NCBI GenBank assembly: GCA_020850375.1
Contig: JADZET010000306.1
Coordinates: 1 to 8,482 of the forward strand
Length of the DNA stretch: 8,482 nt
Source: Phycisphaeraceae bacterium
GTDB lineage: Bacteria; Planctomycetota; Phycisphaerae; Phycisphaerales; Phycisphaeraceae
Direction: 5' to 3'
Positions within the stretch are counted from its first letter, which is position 1. Every line of letters starts with the position of its first letter. Position numbers and translations under genes: made by a program. Below are positions 1 through 5,737 of this stretch, in pieces. The notes under the pieces are model-generated. The model saw only the letters and a list, made by a program, of their open reading frames with translations. It had not been told where the DNA came from and did no database searches.

Positions 1-1667
1 CCGAGCAGCCTGGACTGACCCTCGGACTGGTGCAGTACCCCCCCGCCGCGACGGTGACGGTCAACTACACCGGCACGCCCAGCGACCTGCCCGTGTTCGA
101 GGGGCGTGCGGTGGCCTACGTGCCGGTGACGATCGACCCGCAGGCAGCCGTGGGTGAGCACCCGGTCAAGATCGAGGTCCGTTACCAGGCGTGCACGAGC
201 ACATCCTGCCTCCCACCGCGCACGGTGACGCTGACAACATCGCTGCAAGTTGTTCCCGTCGGCCAGCCGGCCGAGGAGCAATTCGACGAGATGTTCGCCG
301 GCTTCGACACTTCGACGCGGGGCAAGTCCTCCCAAGAGCCCTCATTGTCGCAACAGGCCGGCCCGAGCTTCGACGTCTTCGGCTGGCGGCTGGACTTGGC
401 CTCCGGGGGTTCCGGGGGTTGGAGTTTCTATCCCCTGCTGCTGCTGCTGGCGGCGCTCGGCGGGATGCTCCTGAACTTCACACCCTGCGTCCTGCCTGTG
501 ATCCCCATCAAGATGCTCAGCCTCACCCGTTCGGCTGCGAGCCGGGGGCGGGCGGCGGCCCTGGGCGTGGCGCTCTTCTCGGGCGTCATCCTCTTCTGGC
601 TCGGCCTGGGCGCGGCCATCGCCATCTCCGCCGCCCTGGCGGCCAAGGGATTCACCGGCGGGATCGGCGCGACGAACCAGCTCTTCCAGTACCCCTGGTT
701 CACGATCACCGTCGGCCTGGTCATCGCGGTGATGTCGGTGGCGATGTGCGGGCTGTTCGCCATCCCCCTGCCGCGCTGGATCTTCCGGATCGAGGCTCAC
801 CACGACACGATCCCGGGCAGCCTGGGCTTCGGCGTCATGACGGCCATCCTCTCAACGCCCTGCACCGCCCCCCTGATGGGCGCAGCCGCGGCCTGGGCGG
901 CGGGGCAGAGCGCCATCATCACGCTCGCCACCTTCGCGGCCATCGGCCTGGGCATGGGCACTCCATACCTCGTGCTGTCGATCTGGCCGCAACTGGTGGG
1001 CTGGCTCCCCAAGGCCGGCCCGGCGAGCGAATTGCTCAAGCAGGTGATGGGCCTGTGCATGCTCGCCGCGGCAGCGTTCTTCATCGGCACGGGTGTCAGC
1101 GGCCTGCTCGCCACGCCGATCGCCCCGCCGACCAAGGCCTACTGGTGGTTCGTCTTCGGCCTGACCGCCCTGGCCGGCCTGTGGCTGAGCTATCGCACGC
1201 TGCGGATCGCCTCCGGGGGCGGCGGCCGACGCGTCGTGTTCGTGATCCTGGGACTGCTGGCGGCGGGAGGCTCGGTCTATGGCGCGATCCGTGCGACGGA
1301 AAAACCGCCGATCGAGTGGGTGTATTACACCCCCGGAAGTTTTGAACACGCCCAACAGGCCGGCAAGACAATCGTCCTGGAGTTCACCGCCGAGTGGTGC
1401 CTGAACTGCAAGGTGCTCGAGCACACCACGCTGAACAATCCGAAGGTGATCGCCGCGCTCAAACTTCCGGGGGTCGTGCCGATGAAGGTGGACCTGACGG
1501 GCCACAACCCCGACGGCAACGCCAAACTCCAATCCGTTGGTCGCGTGGCCATCCCCGCCCTGGTGATCCTCGCCCCCGACGGCCGGGAAGTCTTCAACGG
1601 CGACTTCTACACCCCCGAGCAGGTGCTCGCTGCGTTACGGGCGGCGGCGACAGGGGCAGCCCCATAG
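1..1667 (+). CDS. dsbD: Thiol:disulfide interchange protein DsbD, 5'-truncated by window edge
   Basis: Inner-membrane reductant conduit that passes electrons from cytoplasmic thioredoxin to periplasmic partners such as cytochrome c maturation factors and disulfide isomerases. The frame is open from base 3 to the TAG at 1665-1667, giving 554 visible residues; a GTG at 30 is in frame but lies inside the N-terminal domain, so the true start is off the left edge. Three parts are visible in the DsbD order. The end of the periplasmic alpha domain has a cysteine pair at 192-194 and 207-209 (ACTSTSCLPP). A hydrophobic region of about eight helices at roughly 430-1290 carries one cysteine in TPCVLPVIP (486-488) and one in STPCTAPLMG (861-863), the CcdA-like pair. 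A C-terminal thioredoxin-like domain (about 1317-1650) has WCLNC at 1395-1409. All six redox cysteines are present, so the protein looks functional. A Gly/Ser-rich stretch (ASGGSGG) links the alpha domain to the membrane part. Confidence 0.95.
   Translation, partial: EQPGLTLGLVQYPPAATVTVNYTGTPSDLPVFEGRAVAYVPVTIDPQAAVGEHPVKIEVRYQACTSTSCLPPRTVTLTTSLQVVPVGQPAEEQFDEMFAGFDTSTRGKSSQEPSLSQQAGPSFDVFGWRLDLASGGSGGWSFYPLLLLLAALGGMLLNFTPCVLPVIPIKMLSLTRSAASRGRAAALGVALFSGVILFWLGLGAAIAISAALAAKGFTGGIGATNQLFQYPWFTITVGLVIAVMSVAMCGLFAIPLPRWIFRIEAHHDTIPGSLGFGVMTAILSTPCTAPLMGAAAAWAAGQSAIITLATFAAIGLGMGTPYLVLSIWPQLVGWLPKAGPASELLKQVMGLCMLAAAAFFIGTGVSGLLATPIAPPTKAYWWFVFGLTALAGLWLSYRTLRIASGGGGRRVVFVILGLLAAGGSVYGAIRATEKPPIEWVYYTPGSFEHAQQAGKTIVLEFTAEWCLNCKVLEHTTLNNPKVIAALKLPGVVPMKVDLTGHNPDGNAKLQSVGRVAIPALVILAPDGREVFNGDFYTPEQVLAALRAAATGAAP
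402..419 (+). repeat. Tandem 9-base duplication TCCGGGGGT x2
   Basis: Two head-to-tail copies of TCCGGGGGT lie at 402-410 and 411-419 inside dsbD, encoding part of the Ser-Gly-Gly linker before the first membrane helix. The same word recurs at 1329-1338 (minus strand), 1465-1474 and 1699-1708. Simple linker coding could explain this copy on its own; the recurrence outside the linker is what makes it notable. Confidence 0.7.
1329..1474. repeat. 14-base exact inverted repeat within dsbD (arms 1329-1342 and 1461-1474)
   Basis: The left arm ACCCCCGGAAGTTT (1329-1342) is the exact reverse complement of the right arm AAACTTCCGGGGGT (1461-1474), with 118 bases between. Both arms lie in the thioredoxin-domain coding part of dsbD but are read in different protein contexts (TPGSF and KLPGV), so protein repetition does not explain them. 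No mobile-element ORF lies between the arms, and the protein reads normally across them. Confidence 0.7.
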
Positions 1668-1689
1668 GCTGGCGCCCCCAAGGCTCCAC

Positions 1690-1708
1690 TTCCGGGAGTT
1701 CCGGGGGT
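1690..1708 (+). repeat. Imperfect 9-base tandem repeat before the RidA-family gene
   Basis: TTCCGGGAG (1690-1698) is followed directly by TTCCGGGGG (1699-1707) and a T, the same 9-base period as the tandem copy at 402-419. It is in the 52-base spacer between dsbD and the RidA-family gene and ends 11 bases before the ATG. Its G-rich half could act as a poor ribosome-binding site, but the spacing is long. Confidence 0.6.
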
Positions 1709-1719
1709 ACGATGCCCGC

Positions 1720-2181
1720 ATGGACATCCGAGCCAAACTCGCGTCGATGAACCTCTCGTTGCCGGACGCGCCCAAGCCCGTGGCGGCCTACGTGCCGTCC
1801 GTGCGAGTGGGTGATCTGGTGGTGCTCAGCGGCCAGTTGCCGTTCGCCTCGGGCAAGCTGCTGTGCACGGGGCGCGTGCCGAGTCAGGTGAGTGTCGAAC
1901 AGGCGGTGCTGGCGGCCCGGCAGTGCGCCCTCAACGCCCTGGCCGTGCTCGGGGCGGAGGTCGGCGGAGACTGGGGCCGCGTGGTCCGCATCGTCCGCCT
2001 GGGCGTGTTCATCGCCTGCGACAACGACTTCGCCGAGCAGCCGAAGGTGGCCAACGGGGCGAGCGAGCTGATGGTCGCGCTCTTCGGCGACGCCGGCAGG
2101 CACGCCCGCGCCGCCGTCGGGACCAACGCCCTGCCGCTGGGCGCCCCGGTCGAGCTCGAACTGATGGCCCAGGTGCGTTAG
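1720..2181 (+). CDS. RidA/YjgF/YER057c/UK114-superfamily protein
   Basis: A 153-residue soluble protein of the Rid superfamily, trimeric enzymes whose best-known member RidA hydrolyses reactive imines/enamines released by PLP enzymes. The visible pattern is that of the roughly 150-residue subfamily often annotated as 'endoribonuclease L-PSP' or YjgF-like: an N-terminal extension ending in PKPVAAYVPSVR, the VLSGQLPF strand, an alanine-rich helix (residues 64-80), NGASELMVALFGD (112-124), and a C-terminal HARAAVGTNALPLGAPVELE. Arg130 in that block aligns with the substrate-carboxylate-binding arginine of RidA, and Glu145 or Glu147 is a candidate for the catalytic-region glutamate. The subfamily differs from true RidA, so its substrate is unknown and no symbol is given. 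The ATG at 1720 is chosen because the subfamily N-terminus begins right there; no strong Shine-Dalgarno is seen. It starts 52 bases after dsbD and could be co-transcribed with it. Confidence 0.94.
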   Translation: MDIRAKLASMNLSLPDAPKPVAAYVPSVRVGDLVVLSGQLPFASGKLLCTGRVPSQVSVEQAVLAARQCALNALAVLGAEVGGDWGRVVRIVRLGVFIACDNDFAEQPKVANGASELMVALFGDAGRHARAAVGTNALPLGAPVELELMAQVR

Positions 2182-2193
2182 CCCCCCGGCGAT

Positions 2194-2219
2194 CCGTGAG
2201 GCATGCCCCCTCGCCACGG
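2194..2219 (+). terminator. Weak hairpin downstream of the RidA-family gene
   Basis: CCGTGAGG (2194-2201) can pair with CCTC (2209-2212) and ACGG (2216-2219), leaving a three-base bulge (GCC) and a seven-base loop. It begins 12 bases after the stop codon. No T-tract follows, so intrinsic termination is doubtful; it could instead be a transcript-end stabiliser. Confidence 0.3.
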
Positions 2220-2272
2220 TTCAACGAGTCCCCCCCCACTTGGCGGAAACCCGAGCCGGCAGATAGATTTGC

Positions 2273-2301
2273 TTGACGACCGGCCGACTTCTAGCGACAC
2301 T
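2273..2301 (+). promoter_or_regulatory. Candidate sigma70-type promoter for the 2418 gene
   Basis: TTGACG (2273-2278) and GACACT (2296-2301) are separated by 17 bases; the -35 box matches five of six consensus bases, the -10 box three of six. It sits in the only gap above 200 bases in the window. The remaining leader (about 110 bases to the ATG) holds small hairpins: CCACG/CGTGG (2307-2311, 2323-2327), CCGC/GCGG (2332-2335, 2340-2343) and GGGAC/GTCCC (2360-2364, 2369-2373). This is pattern matching only. Confidence 0.3.
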
Positions 2302-2417
2302 TCTATCCACGGATGAGTGCCGCGTGGAACCCCGCCCTGGCGGCTGGGCCCTGACGTCCGGGACAACCGTCCCCGCGACTGATGGGTAACCCCTCATTCC
2401 CAAAGGAGTTTTGACGC

Positions 2418-3773
2418 ATGGCCCTGCGTTCACGAGCCGGCACGCCCGGCATCATGGTGGCTCTGGTGCTCTTTGGGGCGTTGTTCGTCATCACCCTGGT
2501 CCTGTCGATCGTCTTTGTCGTCCAGGCCAGCGGCGCTAAGACGCGTCTGGCCGAGGTCCAGCGCAACCTCGCGCAGCTCGCCTCCCGCGAGGACATGGAC
2601 AGCCCGATCGTCGCCGCCCTCCAGGCCGAACGCGGCGGCACGGTCGTGGGCAAACTGCTCGAGCAGCAGTCCTGGGCCATGGGCAAGATCACCGGCCAGC
2701 CCGACGCCAACTATGAGGTGACCGTCGCCGCCCTGGAGAAGGCCGGCGTGCAGGAGAACGAATCACTCTTGCCTCTGCTCGCCATCGCCCAGGAGCGCGT
2801 GCAGGCCGCCGAGGCCCAGGCCAAGTCGCTCCAGGACCAGATCATCCTCCTGGCCCAGAGCGTCGAGCAGCACCAGGCGGCCCGGCAGCAGGCCGCCGCC
2901 ACCTTCGAGCAGGGCGCCCAGACGATCGAGGGCAACTACCAGCAGCAGGTCGCCACCTTCGACCAGTTCCGCCAGCAGGTCGGCGACCAGCAGGTCAACC
3001 TCGCGACGATGATCGACCAGGTCCAGCGTCAGAGCCAGGCCTCGAACCTCGAGCTCCGCCAGCGCAACGATCAGCTCGCGGCCGAGAGCGCCGCCCTGCG
3101 CCAGCGGGTGCAGGACCTCACCCCCGCGCGCTCGAGCGAAGGCCAGGCCATCGATCCCTCCCTGCTGCCCGACGGCAAGATCGTGACCATCGACCCCCGC
3201 GGGCACTGGGTCTACATCGACATCGGCCGGCGGCAGCACGTGGTCATCGGCATGACCTTCGAGGTCTTCGAGAACATCGCCAGCGTCGACGACGCCGGCC
3301 TGCTCCGCGGCAAAGCCACCCTCCAGGTCGTCAACATCCTCGAGGACTCCTCGCAGTGCCTGGTCGTGCGGACCACCTCGGGCAAGGCCCTGCGCGAGGG
3401 CGACATCATCGCCAACCTCGTCTACAGCCCGCAGGCCAAGTTCAACTTCCACGTCTACGGCCAGTTCGACATCAACAACACCGGCGAGCCCTCCGACGAG
3501 GACCGCCAGCGCGTCGAGCGGATGATCACCCAGTGGGGTGGGAACATCCAGAACGAGCTGACCTACGACACCGACTTCCTGGTCCTGGGTAAGCAGCCGC
3601 CGGCCCCGATCCCGCTGACGGACATCATCGACCCGGTGATCATCGCCGAGGAGACGCGCAAGCGTCAGGTCTATGACCGCTACGCCGAGCTGGTCAACCG
3701 GGCCCGGAGCCTGTCGATCCCGGTGCTGAACCAGAACCGGTTCCTGACGCTCGTCGGCTACTTCGAGCGATAA
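2418..3773 (+). CDS. Membrane-anchored coiled-coil protein with C-terminal BRCT-like domain
   Basis: A 451-residue protein of unknown function. The start ATG at 2418 has a strong Shine-Dalgarno, AAAGGAG (2402-2408), nine bases upstream. Residues 1-11 are short and basic, followed by one hydrophobic helix at about 12-36, which predicts an N-in anchor with the rest outside the cytoplasm. Residues about 40-235 are rich in Gln, Ala and Glu with heptad-like spacing, so a long coiled coil is likely. Residues about 252-338 are a beta-rich segment (GKIVTIDPRG, WVYIDIG, VVIGMTFEVF, LREGDIIAN) that resembles the small C-terminal beta domain of FlgT-like proteins. Residues about 341-449 fit the BRCT pattern: FHVYGQFD, then RVERMITQWGGNI with the Gly-Gly pair, TDFLVLG, and a final helix LSIPVLNQNRFLTLVG, with about 25 extra residues before that helix. 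The gene is first in a same-strand group of four. Coding status is firm; the BRCT-like assignment is from motif reading. Confidence 0.93.
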   Translation: MALRSRAGTPGIMVALVLFGALFVITLVLSIVFVVQASGAKTRLAEVQRNLAQLASREDMDSPIVAALQAERGGTVVGKLLEQQSWAMGKITGQPDANYEVTVAALEKAGVQENESLLPLLAIAQERVQAAEAQAKSLQDQIILLAQSVEQHQAARQQAAATFEQGAQTIEGNYQQQVATFDQFRQQVGDQQVNLATMIDQVQRQSQASNLELRQRNDQLAAESAALRQRVQDLTPARSSEGQAIDPSLLPDGKIVTIDPRGHWVYIDIGRRQHVVIGMTFEVFENIASVDDAGLLRGKATLQVVNILEDSSQCLVVRTTSGKALREGDIIANLVYSPQAKFNFHVYGQFDINNTGEPSDEDRQRVERMITQWGGNIQNELTYDTDFLVLGKQPPAPIPLTDIIDPVIIAEETRKRQVYDRYAELVNRARSLSIPVLNQNRFLTLVGYFER

Positions 3774-3832
3774 GGACCACCCCCCGCCGAGGTTGCAGGG
3801 GCGGCGTATCATGGGGTTTAGAGCGTTTTTTC

Positions 3833-3861
3833 TTGACCTTCCCGGGGCACGGAGCGAAGAT
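3833..3861 (+). promoter_or_regulatory. Candidate promoter for the receiver gene
   Basis: TTGACC (3833-3838) and GAAGAT (3856-3861) have a 17-base spacer. A run of six T (3826-3831) lies directly upstream of the -35 box, where it could act as an AT-rich UP-like element in otherwise GC-rich DNA. The -10 box matches only three of six consensus positions. If real, it would give the receiver its own transcript. Confidence 0.3.
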
Positions 3862-3883
3862 TCCTCAGACCGGGGATTGCAGC

Positions 3884-3889
3884 AAGGAG
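3884..3889 (+). promoter_or_regulatory. Shine-Dalgarno AAGGAG fixing the receiver start
   Basis: AAGGAG lies 11 bases before the ATG at 3901. It supports this start over in-frame ATGs further upstream at 3793 and 3811, whose extra residues (about 36 from 3793) look unlike any receiver N-terminus. Confidence 0.7.
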
Positions 3890-3900
3890 CGTGGGCGTCC

Positions 3901-4308
3901 ATGGGCGAGCCTGAAACCGAATTGCGTCTGAAGGACCGCAAGATCCTGGTCGTCGACGACGACCCGGAGGTGCTGGCGGCGATCGATCAGGCCCTGCAGT
4001 CCGAGGGCGGGTTGACGCAGACCTGCATGGACGGCAACACCGCCGTGCGCATCTGCATGGAGGACCCGCCGGAGCTGGTCGTGCTCGACGTGATGCTGCC
4101 CAAGCGCAGCGGGTTCCTGGTGCTCGAGAAGATCCGCCAGATGACCCAGCCGCCCCGCGTGATCATGGTCACGGCCAACGAGGGCCGGCGGCATCAGCAG
4201 TTCGCCGAGGCCCTGGGCGTCGACGGCTACCTGCTCAAGCCCGTCCGGCTCGAGCGACTGATCACCATGGCCCGCGACCTGCTCAACCCCGCGCCTCGCA
4301 AGGCCTAA
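3901..4308 (+). CDS. Stand-alone response regulator receiver protein (CheY-like)
   Basis: A 135-residue cytoplasmic phospho-acceptor domain with no output domain. Counting from the ATG at 3901, the receiver landmarks are all present: the acidic pair Asp19/Asp20 in ILVVDDDPEVL, the phospho-acceptor Asp63 in LVVLDVMLPKRSG, the switch Thr91 in VIMVTANEG, and the conserved Lys113 in GYLLKPVRL. The protein ends about 22 residues after that lysine, which leaves room for the last helix only, so it must act by protein-protein contact or as a phosphorelay intermediate. No histidine kinase is in the window. The gene follows the BRCT-like protein gene by 127 bases and precedes the cytochrome-like gene by 81 bases, on the same strand. 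A longer in-frame reading from 3793 exists but is disfavoured by the ribosome-binding site. Confidence 0.95.
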   Translation: MGEPETELRLKDRKILVVDDDPEVLAAIDQALQSEGGLTQTCMDGNTAVRICMEDPPELVVLDVMLPKRSGFLVLEKIRQMTQPPRVIMVTANEGRRHQQFAEALGVDGYLLKPVRLERLITMARDLLNPAPRKA

Positions 4309-4389
4309 CCCCCACCCCCTGGAACGGCGAGGCGGCCCCTGACCCGCACGAGCCGGCCCGGGCAAAACGCATCAGCCACGGGAGCACGG

Positions 4390-5640
4390 ATGGCTGCCAG
4401 GAGCGCAACAAGCCCGGGGCGTCGGCGGCCGGTCGTGGGCCCGTCGGTGCTGATGGCGCTGCTGGCCGGGTGGCTCTCGCTCGGAGTGTTTGCCCGCCAG
4501 GCGACAATCACCACCGCCGACGGCCGCGTCCTCGAGGGCGAGGTCGTGGCCCAGGACGACCAGCAGGTCACCCTCCGCATCACCGGCCTGGACACCTCCA
4601 TCGCCCGCTCGGACATCAGCCAGATCACCTACATCGCCTCGCTCGAGGAGCAGTACCAGCAGCGCCGCGGCGAGCTGGCCGACGACGACCTGGCCGGCCG
4701 CTACCGACTGGCGCTGTGGCTGTTCGACAACAAGCTCTACGACCAGTCCGAGCAGGAGCTGGACAAGCTCAAGGAACGGCTGACCGCCGAGGACCAGCCC
4801 GACGCGGACCTGCTGCGTCGGATCGACATCCTCGGCGCCGCGCTCGAGAAGCGCCTCAAGCTCCTGCGGCAGGCCGAGGAGGCCGCCCAGCAGGAGCGGG
4901 CGATGCTCGACACGCCGGCCGCGAACCCGGACGCCGCCGCGGGCGATCAGCGGCTCACGCCCGCGCAGATCAACCGCATCCGCCTCCACGAGGTGGACCT
5001 GGCCGAGCGCCCGCGCGTCCGCGTGCCGCGCGACGTGATCGACGACCTTCTGGTGCGCTACGCCGACCGGGACATCGTCCCCAAGGGCCGCGAGGACCAG
5101 GCCAAGCTCCTGGCCAGCCCGGGCTGGATGCAGCTGGACCTGATCTTCCGCCTGCGGGCCCGCGAGTATTACGACCGCGTCGAGATCGTCGACGACCCCC
5201 CGCCGCTGCGGACCTTCCGCACCGACATCCACCAGCGGTACGTCCTGAACTACTGCGGCTCGAACAACTGCCACGGGGGGACCGAGCCCGTCGGCGGCCT
5301 GCACGTGCTGCGCGTCTACCCCAACCGGGTCGACACGGTCTACACCAACTTCTTCCGCCTCCAGTCGCTGCACGCCGACGAGTGGGAAATGCTCGACCGG
5401 GCCAAGCCCGAGCGATCGGTCCTCCTGCAACTCGGGCTGCCGCGGGTCAAGGCGCTCTTCCCCCACCCGGACGTCAAGGGCTGGCGGCCGCTGTTCGCCT
5501 CCGAGCACGACCCGCTCTACCAACTGATGCTGACCTGGCTGCGCAGCGGCCTGGTCCACCCCACCCCCGACTACCAGATCCCCCCCGCCGTCGCCGGGCC
5601 GCGGACGCAGCCCTCAGCCACCGAGCCCGCCGGCCCGTGA
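4390..5640 (+). CDS. Secreted protein with SH3/Sm-like front and cytochrome c-like (CX4CH) C-terminal domain
   Basis: A 416-residue predicted envelope protein. The ATG at 4390 follows GGGAG (4380-4384) by five bases. Residues 1-35 form an Arg-rich N-terminus and a hydrophobic stretch (VLMALLAGWLSLGVFA), a likely signal peptide cut after Ala35, or else an anchor. Residues 37-83 (TITTADGRVLEGEVVAQDDQ and following strands) form a small SH3/Sm-like beta domain of a type frequent in planctomycete proteins. Residues 84-172 are helical and charged, possibly TPR-like. Residues about 275-397 hold CGSNNCHGG (Cys289, Cys294, His295), followed by PERSVLLQLGLP, PHPDVKGW and DPLYQLMLTWLRSG; this order resembles planctomycete-type cytochrome c domains, which end in a Y..LL.W(I/L).(A/S)G helix. 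The spacing CX4CH, rather than CX2CH, is unusual but is known in some multihaem cytochromes. Covalent haem is inferred, not shown, and the axial sixth ligand is not obvious. Confidence 0.92.
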   Translation: MAARSATSPGRRRPVVGPSVLMALLAGWLSLGVFARQATITTADGRVLEGEVVAQDDQQVTLRITGLDTSIARSDISQITYIASLEEQYQQRRGELADDDLAGRYRLALWLFDNKLYDQSEQELDKLKERLTAEDQPDADLLRRIDILGAALEKRLKLLRQAEEAAQQERAMLDTPAANPDAAAGDQRLTPAQINRIRLHEVDLAERPRVRVPRDVIDDLLVRYADRDIVPKGREDQAKLLASPGWMQLDLIFRLRAREYYDRVEIVDDPPPLRTFRTDIHQRYVLNYCGSNNCHGGTEPVGGLHVLRVYPNRVDTVYTNFFRLQSLHADEWEMLDRAKPERSVLLQLGLPRVKALFPHPDVKGWRPLFASEHDPLYQLMLTWLRSGLVHPTPDYQIPPAVAGPRTQPSATEPAGP

Positions 5641-5724
5641 CGCACCGCCCACCCGCTTTCCCGCGACGGCGGCTTGAGCTATGTTAACCCGACCCACTGA
5701 CCCGTTTTCCATGCCCGTGAAGAT

Positions 5725-5729
5725 GAGGA
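5725..5729 (+). promoter_or_regulatory. Shine-Dalgarno GAGGA fixing the lipoprotein start
   Basis: GAGGA is placed eight bases before the ATG at 5738. In-frame ATGs at 5681, 5711 and 5723 lack comparable sites, and starting at 5738 yields a normal lipoprotein signal peptide. Confidence 0.65.
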
Positions 5730-5737
5730 ACCGCACG

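Noticed and set aside
191..1345. 384-codon second frame on the plus strand inside dsbD, and a similar one at 4470-5687
   Set aside because: Arg, Pro, Gly and His-rich translations are the expected out-of-frame reading of GC-rich genes; the main frames carry intact motifs.
1329..1474. Inverted-repeat arms as ends of a small mobile element
   Set aside because: The dsbD reading frame and thioredoxin motif run uninterrupted through the region, so nothing is inserted.
2313..2354. 13-codon micro-ORF (MSAAWNPALAAGP) in the leader of the 2418 gene
   Set aside because: No ribosome-binding site upstream and no regulatory codon run; a chance ORF is as likely as a leader peptide.
3793..3900. N-terminal extension of the receiver from an upstream ATG
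   Set aside because: The added residues do not look like a receiver, would run through the candidate promoter, and have no good ribosome-binding site, whereas 3901 has AAGGAG.
2763..3941. 392-codon open frame on the minus strand opposite the BRCT-like gene
   Set aside because: Its protein is low-complexity Val, Asp, Gly, Leu and Ala, typical of the antisense of a GC-rich gene; the plus-strand protein has a strong ribosome-binding site and domain structure.
4354..4361. GCCCGGGC palindrome between the receiver and cytochrome-like genes
   Set aside because: Eight-base palindromes of G and C are expected by chance at this base composition, and it has no loop or T-tract for a terminator.
4372..5559. 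395-codon open frame on the minus strand opposite the cytochrome-like gene
   Set aside because: Rich in Val, Gln, Asp, Leu and Arg without recognisable motifs, and it covers a well-supported plus-strand gene.
5680..5685. TATGTT as a -10 box for the lipoprotein gene
   Set aside because: The matching -35 position (TTTCCC, 5657-5662) is poor, and the ATG in it is only one of several in-frame starts; not enough to call a promoter.
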